From a virus: a stretch of 64,000 bases of DNA. The DNA is taken from the IMG/VR virus record IMGVR_UViG_3300033150_000701, positions 1 to 64,000 of that record; one strand, written 5' to 3'. This document shows, piece by piece, positions 26,026 to 34,422 of this stretch. Numbering within the stretch: position 1 is the first letter of the stretch; each line of letters opens with the position of its first letter. The translations under genes were made by a program, and so were the position numbers. Below the pieces are notes generated by a model. The model did no database searches. It was not told the origin of the DNA and saw only the letters and a program-made list of their open reading frames with translations.

Positions 26026-28029
26026 CTACTCTCTAATCATAGGCTTAGACCATGTGTGCAACTTGTTCTTACGGATCCATGACTCAGCATCTTGATAACT
26101 CCACTTGTCCCTATCAAATCTGACATAGGCTACTCTAGCATGATGTATTCTACGAGGTACACGATACAAGCAGATACCTACCTTAACACCTTCAGGTATG
26201 TCAATGTCTAAGTATCGTTTTACCTTCTGATCACTCTCACACCTAGTAAACATTCTAAGATCGTACAGTTCAACAGTAAATGTAGGTCTACCCTTAACAT
26301 CTATAATCCTAAACGGATCAAAGTACTTACCTGTTCTAGGATCACCATCAGCATCCAGATCCACTAGACTTAGAGTAGGTAGTCTACTCTTCATAAACAC
26401 GTAAGGTGAATCAACCTTTAGAATATAGTAGCCTTTCAGTTTGGATCCTTTAAAGTCCATAGACATAAACTGATCAGTGTCCTCAATAATATTCACAGAT
26501 CCACTATCTAACACGTTTACTATAGTATCTAACCTACCCACCTTACGGTGTATTCCAGTACCAGACTTGATCATCCATAGATCAGGATCGTAACAGTACT
26601 TCTTAACAGCCCTAATAGGCTCCTCTAACTTAGCCTCTAATGGATTAGAGTACAGGTTAAACTCTACAGCCTTATCAGAAGACAGTCTAATCCTGATATC
26701 CCAATGTGGCTTATCCCTAATCACATGCTCATGCAACACAAACTCATGTTGATCCAGCTCTACACCATTAAGCTTTTCAATAGTGTAAATGTCACTACCA
26801 GCCTCATCCTGTAGTATCTCCCAGTCACCCTTCAATATCTTACCGTTAAACCTGATCCTGATCAGTTCCGATCCATCCACTTTTTCAACGTTGAATGAAC
26901 ATGATCCAGAATCTAGAATCCTATACTCACCTACAAGCTCCTTGTTAGGGTTAAACCTACTATCTGGATCAGTCTTACCCTCATACGTCATCCACTTCTT
27001 ACTAGACCGTCTCATTTCAAACAATGATACAAAAGTATCCCTCAATAGGTTACCGTCAACTAGAAACGTTCTAACAGTATCCCTACCATCATCTATCAAC
27101 AGGTACTGTCTAAACTGAGGCATACGTCTACCACTTACAGCCCTAGCCCCCATCCATGAACTTAGTCCTATAGCAAATCTTCCCTTAGTAAGAGACTCCT
27201 CTTCTTCAGATCCTTTAACCCATTCCAACCACTTCTCAAACTCCTCTTTATGCTCCTTAATCCAGTTAGGTGGAATGGGTATAACACCTTTAGGAGGCTT
27301 CCATTTTTTGTCTCTAGCCCTTTTCGAGACTGCATACGGAGTTTGATCTACAGGAATCATAAACCTCCACATACGCTCATATCTACCTGTAGGCTGTTTG
27401 GTTTGTGGATCCACAATTGGAACTTTGACAGCTGTAACTACACATCTAACATAGTTCTTAAGCTTAGTACCATTAAGAAAGAACTCTTTAAAGTACGGCT
27501 TAATAGCACCATCCCACCATGTACCCTTATCCAGTATTGTAATGGTACCTGCCTTCTCTACACCTGCACCTACCTCTTTAGGTTTAAACTCAATAGTGTC
27601 ACCTATGTCCTTATCCCAGAACAGCCATACTTTAGGCTGTCTAGCTAGTTCTGTAATAGTACTTAAACTATGATCCTTAACGCTAACGTAAAATTCACCA
27701 TCTACACATTCAACGTTGAATAAGTGGTCTGTACACTCACTCTGACTACACTTAGGTTCAGCTCTAAACCCTCTACCCTTCTCCAATAGCTTATCTACAG
27801 TAGCAGGTTGATCCACACTAAACCCTACAATAGATAAACCATCTAAGTACCCGTCTTTCTCTAGTCTAAGATCGAAGTGCTCAGCGTTGCCTACCCGATG
27901 AGACTGAAGTACAAATCTCCTCTTAGACTTTGGATCAGAGTACTCTGTAAACCATGCTAGAGACTCTAGATCCTTCAAACCCTTAGATCTTACATACTCC
28001 CAATCGATCATACTAGGAAGAATCCTCAA
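26026..28029 (-). CDS. LigD-type 3'-phosphoesterase-like protein, multi-domain
   Basis: 667 residues. Residues about 35-75 carry the 3'-phosphoesterase signature (FVLQSHRVGNAEHFDLRLEKDG), and a second copy lies near 450 (FVLHEHVIRDKPHWDIRIRL) in which some residues differ. Three related short strand units occur (LNGTKLKNY, FNGKILKGDW, FKGSKLKGYY), so the protein is built from repeated domains. Family knowledge: PE domains trim 3'-phosphates and ribonucleotides at breaks before ligation, and in archaea they pair with an ATP-dependent ligase. Its neighbour, overlapping by 4 nt, is a ligase. Palindrome copies lie at 26884 and 27708. Confidence 0.75.
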   Translation of the reverse strand: MRILPSMIDWEYVRSKGLKDLESLAWFTEYSDPKSKRRFVLQSHRVGNAEHFDLRLEKDGYLDGLSIVGFSVDQPATVDKLLEKGRGFRAEPKCSQSECTDHLFNVECVDGEFYVSVKDHSLSTITELARQPKVWLFWDKDIGDTIEFKPKEVGAGVEKAGTITILDKGTWWDGAIKPYFKEFFLNGTKLKNYVRCVVTAVKVPIVDPQTKQPTGRYERMWRFMIPVDQTPYAVSKRARDKKWKPPKGVIPIPPNWIKEHKEEFEKWLEWVKGSEEEESLTKGRFAIGLSSWMGARAVSGRRMPQFRQYLLIDDGRDTVRTFLVDGNLLRDTFVSLFEMRRSSKKWMTYEGKTDPDSRFNPNKELVGEYRILDSGSCSFNVEKVDGSELIRIRFNGKILKGDWEILQDEAGSDIYTIEKLNGVELDQHEFVLHEHVIRDKPHWDIRIRLSSDKAVEFNLYSNPLEAKLEEPIRAVKKYCYDPDLWMIKSGTGIHRKVGRLDTIVNVLDSGSVNIIEDTDQFMSMDFKGSKLKGYYILKVDSPYVFMKSRLPTLSLVDLDADGDPRTGKYFDPFRIIDVKGRPTFTVELYDLRMFTRCESDQKVKRYLDIDIPEGVKVGICLYRVPRRIHHARVAYVRFDRDKWSYQDAESWIRKNKLHTWSKPMIRE
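26884..26895. repeat. Palindrome core TTCAACGTTGAA inside the phosphoesterase gene
   Basis: Exact 12-mer plus a 3' T, read as Phe-Asn-Val-Glu. Confidence 0.9.
27708..27721. repeat. Palindrome ATTCAACGTTGAAT inside the phosphoesterase gene
   Basis: Exact 14-mer read as Phe-Asn-Val-Glu, 824 bp from the previous copy in the same gene. Confidence 0.95.
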
Positions 28030-30053
28030 TCCTCTTCAACCTCCACTAATGTAGGATACTTTAACTCATAGAAATCGTAATAGTAATTTTTGAGATAAAC
28101 GCACCTTCTAATATATGCTATTGGACAGTTAACTGGAAACTTTAACCGTTCTACTAAAGGCAGATCGTTAAGCTCTAAGTATCTAGGCCTACCAAACACC
28201 TTTCTCAAAGGACAGAAATCCTCCTCACTAAACGGACAGATCGGTAGCCTCAACACTAGCCTACTCAACCTCTCTAAGTATCCTGGCCCAACCTTAGCGA
28301 TCCTCCTGATCTCCTTTAGACTATCAGGTCTATCCTTATCCTTACGTATCTTCAAGAATTTTGGAAACATCCAAGAGATACTGATCTTACCAGTTTTAGG
28401 ATCATGGTATTCACGTACCCTACCCACCCACACCTCTATAATGTCTCCCCTCTTAGGCTTAACAGCCCTACCAAAAGTCCTACCTATCCTAACATAATAC
28501 CTGCCTTTCCACTCTACTACTTGTTCAGACCTAAACTGTTCAACTACCTCTTTAGGTATCTCGATGTAAGACTCTACCATAAAAGTGTCTAGTTCCTTAC
28601 CCTCCTTAGACACTTTTGGAATACACTTCCATGCCATAGCGTATACAGGCTTCAAATTCTTGATCTTAGCATGGTACTGAGTACGATTCTCTCTCTTGGT
28701 AACCACAGGATACTTAGCAGTAGCCACCCTACAATATACACCTTCAGATCCCTTCATACGTCTAAGCTTGTCAACCCACCTCTTAAGATCACCAACAGTA
28801 GTAATTTTAGGACTAGACTCTACAACCCTGAAATATTCCAAAGTATCGGGTATAGTCTTCTTTAACAGTTGAAACCTGTACTCGTACGTTTCACCTGTAA
28901 GATCCTTACCATCCAAGTACATAAGATCATGAGCATGAAATACTAAGCTACTCTCCCATTCAGGAGTTATGTTACCGACAGTAATGATCGCTGTGTCTTC
29001 ACGGGGTATTTCCTCACAGGTATACTCTTTGAGTTTAGCACTCTTAACCTTCTTACCTTTACAGTCATAACATACAGCCTCAGCATGTAATATCAGATCA
29101 TGATCAACCTTAGACACCAGTTCATCACACACGTTAGGCATCTGATCAGCCCTATCACGCATCTGATCCTCAGTCTGGATCATAACCCTACTACCCTGCT
29201 TGTGTACAGCAAACGATCTACCATCATACTTCTTACTAACATAGATACCGTACTGAAGATACTTACTAGCCCAGTTATCATAGAACAACTGAAAATCTTT
29301 AAACTCAGTCCTGTTCCATCCACTAGCCTGTTTAAGCAACCTGATCTTGGTAAACGGTTTAAGACCTGCTAGTCCATGTCTATAAGGCCCATAACCATGT
29401 TCAAACTCTTCCTTACTAACCTTAAAGAATCCATAACGGTACAACGGGTAAGATGTGCCCACTAAAGGGCCTAACGGATCAAAGAAAGCATGGATAGATC
29501 TACGTAGCCATTCAGGCTTGATCTTAGATAACGCTCTAAACACTCTAGGATCAAAACCCTGTCTAAACAGCCAGTCAATATCGTGTCCTACAGGGATCTT
29601 ACCCTCATTACTGATCCTGCCTACACAGTACACAGCATAAGGCTCATCTTCTATAACAATAGTGTTAGGAGCAGCATCATACAGTTCTTCAATAGTAACC
29701 TCTCTATCAGATCTCAACTCAGCAGGTGGATACTCTACTACCTCAAACTCAGATACTTCAGTAAGCTTATCAGAGATCTTGTACCTGTCGTATAGTCCCC
29801 TAGCATCTAACTCTAACGATACAAACACGTTAGCATTAACCAGATCCTCGTTAACACCCTGAGACTTAGCTACATTATGCAAATACCTGTACAGGGACAC
29901 TAAGTCTCTATCACTAAGATCCTTAACGTACTGATCGTCAATATCAGCTATCTTCATATATTCAGGTAGCTTCCACAGTTCAGACTCTTCTAACTCCTCA
30001 ATAGAGTATCCTCTCCTCAACCACTCCTCCCTGATCTCTTCTAGAGTAATCAA
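28026..30053 (-). CDS. ATP-dependent DNA ligase with extra N- and C-terminal domains
   Basis: 675 residues. Ligase motif I is KKYDGRS with the nucleotide-accepting Lys275; motif III resembles FHAHDLMYLDG, motif IV EGVYCR and motif V YHAKIKNLK, followed by an OB-like part (RAVKPKRGDIIEVWVGRV). An unusual 240-residue N-terminal region precedes it. The last 75 residues hold CPFSEEDFC and CPIAYIRRC, four Cys in two pairs that could bind zinc or an iron-sulfur cluster. Overlaps of 4 nt with both neighbours make a tight three-gene operon, probably for end processing and sealing. Confidence 0.8.
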   Translation of the reverse strand: MITLEEIREEWLRRGYSIEELEESELWKLPEYMKIADIDDQYVKDLSDRDLVSLYRYLHNVAKSQGVNEDLVNANVFVSLELDARGLYDRYKISDKLTEVSEFEVVEYPPAELRSDREVTIEELYDAAPNTIVIEDEPYAVYCVGRISNEGKIPVGHDIDWLFRQGFDPRVFRALSKIKPEWLRRSIHAFFDPLGPLVGTSYPLYRYGFFKVSKEEFEHGYGPYRHGLAGLKPFTKIRLLKQASGWNRTEFKDFQLFYDNWASKYLQYGIYVSKKYDGRSFAVHKQGSRVMIQTEDQMRDRADQMPNVCDELVSKVDHDLILHAEAVCYDCKGKKVKSAKLKEYTCEEIPREDTAIITVGNITPEWESSLVFHAHDLMYLDGKDLTGETYEYRFQLLKKTIPDTLEYFRVVESSPKITTVGDLKRWVDKLRRMKGSEGVYCRVATAKYPVVTKRENRTQYHAKIKNLKPVYAMAWKCIPKVSKEGKELDTFMVESYIEIPKEVVEQFRSEQVVEWKGRYYVRIGRTFGRAVKPKRGDIIEVWVGRVREYHDPKTGKISISWMFPKFLKIRKDKDRPDSLKEIRRIAKVGPGYLERLSRLVLRLPICPFSEEDFCPLRKVFGRPRYLELNDLPLVERLKFPVNCPIAYIRRCVYLKNYYYDFYELKYPTLVEVEED

Positions 30054-30982
30054 GATCTAGTCAACCTCCTATACAGATCCTTCAATTCTTCTTTAGATAA
30101 TTCACTAAGTCTAGGACTAGGCTTATCCATAGACCATCCTCTTCTAGTACACTCCTCCCTAATAGCTTTACACAGCTTTTTAATAACCTCTATCTGTTCC
30201 TGCCTAGTAAGATCCTTAAACTGTTCAGACTCAAACTTAGCATTAGGATGATCCTTAAACCATTGCATCCATAAGTGACATGCTATCCGATAATCGTCTC
30301 TTAACACTTTGTCGGGTACATTCTTAGGATCATAAGTCTTCCAGTTACGAATCAGCTCTACTACGCTATCTAAACAGTCTAAGTGTACATGAGTAAGCCC
30401 TCTCTTATTCAACGTTGAATAAAGTCTAGAGTGCAACCTACAGAATGGATCCATAGGTTCACCATAAGCATGTGTTAAAGCATGATAGTAAACCAGATCC
30501 CTAACACTCATAGAGTCTAGATCTAGAAACTCTACCCTGTCAGTTCTAACCCATGTCTGTACCCCTTTAGGTAGCTTAACAGGCTTAGGAGGATCAAACT
30601 TAGACACCAACCTGAAACCGTAAACATACAAAGGTTTACTACGATCCCAACCCCACCTATCAAACTCCTCATTGCTAATCCTATGCTGATCCCTTAACGA
30701 CTTAAACCGTTCATAGTCTATCTCTTCAGGATCCTCTAAGTATAGGACACCATAACACAAGCCATCACTAAACAGGTACACCTCCTCTTTCAGGTGTGGC
30801 TTAAGATCCTGCTCTCTACTCCTAACTATCAAAGTCTTAGATCCATCCCATATCAACCTACCATGAGGACTAACAAGATACAGTCCATACTCAGGCTCAG
30901 ACTTAACGACTTTAGGGGTAACAACCTGTACATCTTCAGGTTTAAGCTGTAAACCATATCCACAGCCATTTAGATCACTCAT
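30050..30982 (-). CDS. ASCH/PUA-like domain protein, first gene of the ligase operon
   Basis: 310 residues from ATG 30982 after GAGGGGT. Residues about 30-120 fit an ASCH/PUA-like barrel (PHGRLIWDGSKTLIVRSRE; LFSDGLCYGVLYLED). The C-terminal part is helical, with a motif resembling the ligase N terminus (LSELSKEELKDLYRRL; compare LSDRDLVSLYRYL). ASCH domains bind RNA or modified nucleotides. Co-translation with the ligase suggests it recognises or guides the substrate; this is inference. Confidence 0.6.
   Translation of the reverse strand: MSDLNGCGYGLQLKPEDVQVVTPKVVKSEPEYGLYLVSPHGRLIWDGSKTLIVRSREQDLKPHLKEEVYLFSDGLCYGVLYLEDPEEIDYERFKSLRDQHRISNEEFDRWGWDRSKPLYVYGFRLVSKFDPPKPVKLPKGVQTWVRTDRVEFLDLDSMSVRDLVYYHALTHAYGEPMDPFCRLHSRLYSTLNKRGLTHVHLDCLDSVVELIRNWKTYDPKNVPDKVLRDDYRIACHLWMQWFKDHPNAKFESEQFKDLTRQEQIEVIKKLCKAIREECTRRGWSMDKPSPRLSELSKEELKDLYRRLTRS
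30407..30420. repeat. Palindrome ATTCAACGTTGAAT inside the ASCH-like gene
   Basis: Exact 14-mer read as Ser-Thr-Leu-Asn. Confidence 0.95.
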
Positions 30983-31102
30983 AGAGTATACCCCTCTATT
31001 CAGACAACAGTAGATTATCTAATATACGTTACCTAACATAACTAGATCTAGATGGGAAACTAGCATACGTGCTATAATGCTTCCTACCTACCGTGAATCA
31101 AT

Positions 31103-31116
31103 ATTCAACGTTGAAT
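31103..31116. repeat. Palindrome ATTCAACGTTGAAT upstream of the ligase operon
   Basis: Exact 14-mer in the 200-bp gap, after the T9 terminator and about 120 bp upstream of ATG 30982. An AT-rich stretch ACGTATATTAGATAATC (minus strand, 31028-31012) could be the promoter. Confidence 0.95.
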
Positions 31117-31145
31117 AGAATAGAAACAACCTATCCGATACTTAG

Positions 31146-31154
31146 AAAAAAAAA
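31146..31154 (-). terminator. T9 terminator
   Basis: Nine T on the minus strand, 29 nt past the stop at 31183. It separates the accessory genes from the ligase operon. Confidence 0.6.
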
Positions 31155-31182
31155 GAGGAGGGAAAGGTAAGAGTGAAAACAG

Positions 31183-31788
31183 CTACCTACACTCTAAAGA
31201 TAAACACTCAGTAGTGTTAGGCCAGTACACTTTGTTACATATCCAAGTATTCCCTTCAGAAGAATCTACACTACTCAAAGCTGAAGGAATAGTGTTAATC
31301 CAATCTGGCTTCTTACAAGTAACCCCTTCAGAATCTAACTTGTTCCTACCATACTCGTATCCATGCTTAAACCCATGTATAAACGCTTGTTCATACACCC
31401 ACCTAAAGAACCCACTAGTCCACTCTGCATGTTCAACAGCTAACTGTTTACCCTCCTCAGTAATATCTACCACATCATCAAGCTTCCATATTAGCCACAA
31501 CTGATATGGAAACTCACTAACCTCTTGATCCGTAAGCACCCTGTCTCTAGGAACATCCATTAACGGAGAGAATACTAGAGCACTATCTCCCTTGTTCAGA
31601 TCAACCCTAGCAGAGTTAACAGTTATAGGCACACCTAGAACACGACTCATAAGATCAGCTATTTCCTGTCTCCTAACAGCAGACTTAAACCCATTAGACA
31701 ACAGTTCCCTAGCCTGATCAACAGTAACAGACTCACATGAAAACACACCACACGGGTGAACAGATCCATCCATAACATACAGTGTCAT
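31183..31788 (-). CDS. DUF1874 (AcrIII-1-like) protein with C-terminal extension, catalytic His absent
   Basis: 201 residues. Residues about 20-105 match the DUF1874 fold: VTVDQARELLSNGFKSAV, LMSRVLGVPITVN, VDLNKGDSALVF, LTDQEVSEFPYQLWLIWKL. Family knowledge: viral AcrIII-1 degrades cyclic tetra-adenylate and so blocks type III CRISPR signalling, using a His in an SAIGH-type motif plus an Arg/Glu pair. Here that motif reads SAVRR and the later pair is also altered, so cleavage looks unlikely. It could sequester the signal or have another role. The 95-residue extension, with Cys and a FKHGYEYGRN stretch, is unrecognised. Confidence 0.7.
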   Translation of the reverse strand: MTLYVMDGSVHPCGVFSCESVTVDQARELLSNGFKSAVRRQEIADLMSRVLGVPITVNSARVDLNKGDSALVFSPLMDVPRDRVLTDQEVSEFPYQLWLIWKLDDVVDITEEGKQLAVEHAEWTSGFFRWVYEQAFIHGFKHGYEYGRNKLDSEGVTCKKPDWINTIPSALSSVDSSEGNTWICNKVYWPNTTECLSLECR

Positions 31789-31806
31789 TCTAAACCACCA
31801 CTCTAA

Positions 31807-31944
31807 CTATACTCCCCTGTTAAAGTAGAACCATGATAAAGCATCTGTCATGTCTATAATAGCATCCTCTAGTTCTAAGTCAACACCATTGCTTACACTA
31901 CCCTTAGAGTCCACTACACCTGAATGCTTAACACATTCTGACAT
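31807..31944 (-). CDS. Small hypothetical protein (45 residues)
   Basis: ATG 31944 to TAG 31807, starting MSECVKHSG with an acidic helix (DLELEDAIIDMTDALSWFYF) at the C terminus. The ribosome site GTGATGG is moderate. It fills an otherwise empty 185-bp gap between genes on the same strand and has the same base usage as its neighbours. Function unknown. Confidence 0.5.
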   Translation of the reverse strand: MSECVKHSGVVDSKGSVSNGVDLELEDAIIDMTDALSWFYFNRGV

Positions 31945-31973
31945 TTACCATCACACAGCATAGTATTCAAGAC

Positions 31974-32210
31974 TCACTTAATAAGAGACTCCTTAATGAG
32001 ATCTTTAACTATCTTAGCGTACAGAGACTCTAGCTTAGGCTCATCACTAAAGTGTCTAGACTTTAACAATTCCACAACTGGATCATCAAGATCAGAACAT
32101 GTAAGCACCTCATTATAGAAGCCCCTATTGACCCTAGCATAGAACACACCATCCTGTACCAACAGATCTATTACACCCTTCATAGCTAACCTAACAAATG
32201 GACTAGACAT
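31974..32210 (-). CDS. Small hypothetical protein
   Basis: 78 residues starting MSSPFVRLAMKG. A short beta part (GVFYARVNRGFYNEVL) precedes an acidic helical end (KLESLYAKIVKDLIKESLI). One Cys. It lies in a run of small minus-strand accessory genes beside the DUF1874 gene. No family recognised. Confidence 0.6.
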   Translation of the reverse strand: MSSPFVRLAMKGVIDLLVQDGVFYARVNRGFYNEVLTCSDLDDPVVELLKSRHFSDEPKLESLYAKIVKDLIKESLIK

Positions 32211-32217
32211 GTATCCA

Positions 32218-32553
32218 CTACACTACTCCATGAATAGCTCTATTACCCTGATCTCTCCTAAGCACTTTAGGACATAAACTCTTAGCCTTCTTACAATGCT
32301 CTAAGAACTCACTCTCACTAGTACTCTCAGCAGCCTTCAAACACTCATCAGCTACACTAATACATCCGTACTCCCTACATAAACTAGACACGTACCTACA
32401 CATCTCTCTAACATCTTCTAGTGACAGTACAGCTAGACTCTGAGATATCAAGTTACACAGGGTACTAGAGGTACTACAGGTTCTAACCGTTCTAAACTGT
32501 TCCAAGATCAGCTTCCTAACCTCATCACGTACAGTTTTCATAGTGTATGTCAT
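32218..32553 (-). CDS. Small helical Cys-rich hypothetical protein
   Basis: 111 residues, nearly all helical, with nine Cys spread through the chain (including TCSTSSTLCNL and SLCREYGC) but not in CxxC pairs, suggesting disulfides or a helical metal site. The C terminus is basic (KVLRRDQGNRAIHG). It lies between two other small accessory genes. Unknown function. Confidence 0.6.
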   Translation of the reverse strand: MTYTMKTVRDEVRKLILEQFRTVRTCSTSSTLCNLISQSLAVLSLEDVREMCRYVSSLCREYGCISVADECLKAAESTSESEFLEHCKKAKSLCPKVLRRDQGNRAIHGVV

Positions 32554-32579
32554 TCCTTTAACAGTTAAATCTTAAAGCA

Positions 32580-32771
32580 CTAACAGGCTCCCCAAATACA
32601 GATGTTTTCAATTATACCTTTCAACCTTCTCATACCCCTCATAAATGTTTCAGCCATCAACCCTTTCAGTTCTGAACTAGAAATACCAGTAGCTGAAACA
32701 ACACAGACACTCACACAGATCATTATGATAGCAAACCCTATCAGTGCTATCTTAAACCTGTCTAACCTCAT
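32580..32771 (-). CDS. Small membrane-anchored or secreted protein
   Basis: 63 residues with a short basic N terminus (MRLDRFK) and one hydrophobic segment at about 8-27 (IALIGFAIIMICVSVCVVSA), then a soluble helical tail ending ICIWGAC. It could be a signal peptide or an N-terminal anchor. It starts just after the nucleotide-sugar epimerase gene ends. Unknown function. Confidence 0.6.
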   Translation of the reverse strand: MRLDRFKIALIGFAIIMICVSVCVVSATGISSSELKGLMAETFMRGMRRLKGIIENICIWGAC

Positions 32772-32788
32772 TCACTGTCACCTTCCAT

Positions 32789-32802
32789 ATTCAACGTTGA
32801 AT
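32789..32802. repeat. Palindrome ATTCAACGTTGAAT overlapping a stop codon
   Basis: Exact 14-mer. The TGA of the epimerase gene (32793-32791) lies inside it, read as Ile-Gln-Arg-stop, a third reading phase. Confidence 0.95.
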
Positions 32803-33771
32803 ACGTCTTTTAAACATGTCCTTTTCAATCCACCTGTAAAGCTTCTCTAACCCATCCTCTAGAGACACTATAGGCTCCCATCCTAAAGACCTCATAACAG
32901 TAATGTCTGCATTCCTACCTCTAACACCTTGAGGGTTACTAAGATCGTGTCTAACCTCAATATCCTTACCACTAATCTCAATTATGATCCTAGCTAGATC
33001 ATTAATCGAGATCAACCTGTCAGACCCTACGTTAACAGGCACATTAAGATCAGAATTCAACAGTACATCTACAGCCCTAACAAAATCATCTATGTACAGA
33101 AATGATCTTGTCTGATTACCATCTCCCCATATAGTGAAAGGCTCTTTAGGATATAGTATAGCCTTCCTACATAGTGCAGCAGGTGCCTTCTCTCTACCAC
33201 CACTATAGCTTGATCCAACACCATACACGTTGTGTATACGAGCTATCTTAACATCTAAACCATAGTCCTTACAGTAAGCCATACACATTCTCTCAGTAGC
33301 TAGTTTCTCCCATCCATAAGGAGTATCAGGAGATGCAGGTATAGCATCACTCTCTTTCAAAGGCTGTACATTAGCAACACTCTGCTTAAACTCTGGATAC
33401 ACACATGCACTACTACAGTACATAAACATGTCAACACCTGCATCTACACTAGCCCTAAGCATGTTAGAGTTCATAGTTAGATTGTTACTCATTACGTCTG
33501 CTCCTACCCTAGTAATGTAGCCTATACCACCCATGTCTGCTGCTGTATGGATCACCAGATCCACATTCTTAGTAGCCCTCTTACACTTCTTAAACAGTCT
33601 CAGATCGCTAATCTGATATCTAAACCTAGAGTTACCTATGAGATCAGAAACCCTCTGTAAGCTACCAGTACTCAGATTGTCTACAACCAGCACATCATGT
33701 CCTCTATTAACAAAGTGTCTAGCTAGATGGCTACCTAGAAACCCAGCTCCACCTGTAACTAAAACCTTCAT
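32791..33771 (-). CDS. NAD-dependent nucleotide-sugar epimerase, GDP-mannose 3,5-epimerase-like
   Basis: 326 residues. Rossmann motif GGAGFLG (7-13). The active site has SSAC at 120-123 and YGWEK (Tyr152, Lys156). Several stretches look more like plant GDP-mannose 3,5-epimerase than general epimerases: AADMGGIGYI, SACVYPEFK, GGREKAPAALCRKA and GVRGRNAD. It would convert GDP-mannose to GDP-galactose/gulose-type sugars. It sits with four glycosyltransferases and a sugar-1-phosphate nucleotidyltransferase (41006), which could supply its substrate. Confidence 0.82.
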   Translation of the reverse strand: MKVLVTGGAGFLGSHLARHFVNRGHDVLVVDNLSTGSLQRVSDLIGNSRFRYQISDLRLFKKCKRATKNVDLVIHTAADMGGIGYITRVGADVMSNNLTMNSNMLRASVDAGVDMFMYCSSACVYPEFKQSVANVQPLKESDAIPASPDTPYGWEKLATERMCMAYCKDYGLDVKIARIHNVYGVGSSYSGGREKAPAALCRKAILYPKEPFTIWGDGNQTRSFLYIDDFVRAVDVLLNSDLNVPVNVGSDRLISINDLARIIIEISGKDIEVRHDLSNPQGVRGRNADITVMRSLGWEPIVSLEDGLEKLYRWIEKDMFKRRIQR

Positions 33772-33777
33772 ACCATA

Positions 33778-34422
33778 TCAAACCTCCTTTACACTCCTTA
33801 AAGGTATCTTCTTAGTGATCTCAACACTACCCCTCTTAGACTTAGCTAATTTACTGTATAGTTTAGCCTTCCTGATCCGTCTATCCTTAGACTCTAACAC
33901 CTTAATGTGTATAAGGTGTCCAGCCTTAAACGCTACCAGCTTCTCAACATTAGTCAGTTTCTCATGCACGTTACCTACCCATCTAGCATAGCTTCTAAAC
34001 AGTCTAAGCTGTGGATCAGGATAGTTAACACCTGTAAGCAACCTATCATACTCGTCAACCTCATAGTTTCTTCTAAGAAACACTACACCCTCAATATCCT
34101 GTTTAGCAGTAAGATCCCCTAGAGCATCTAGCACAGACTGATCCAGTAGCTCATCAGGATCCAACATTAGAATCCAGTCTCCACTACACTCCTCTATGAG
34201 ATCATTCCTAATCTGAGAGTAATTCTCAAAGTCTAGTCTAACAACCTTGTCAGCATACCTGTATGCAATATCAAATGACTCTGAGGGTACAGATATTTCC
34301 CTACCAAACTCTGTAACAACCACACCTACAACTACCTCATCAACATACGGTTTAACATGTTTAAGCAACCTTTCTAGTTCCCATGTCTCATCAAACACTA
34401 CAGTACAGAATGATATTGTCAA
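33778..34422 (-). CDS. Family 2-like glycosyltransferase
   Basis: 214 residues, short for the family. A GT-A fold is indicated by TISFCTVVFDE at the N terminus, YSQIRNDLIEECSGDWILMLDPDE with the metal-binding D-x-D pattern near residue 90, and QLRLFRS then WVGNVHEKL, typical of enzymes related to lipooligosaccharide glycosyltransferases. The C terminus is basic. It overlaps the next gene by 4 nt. Likely adds a sugar to a virion or host-surface glycan; donor unknown. Confidence 0.75.
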   Translation of the reverse strand: MTISFCTVVFDETWELERLLKHVKPYVDEVVVGVVVTEFGREISVPSESFDIAYRYADKVVRLDFENYSQIRNDLIEECSGDWILMLDPDELLDQSVLDALGDLTAKQDIEGVVFLRRNYEVDEYDRLLTGVNYPDPQLRLFRSYARWVGNVHEKLTNVEKLVAFKAGHLIHIKVLESKDRRIRKAKLYSKLAKSKRGSVEITKKIPLRSVKEV

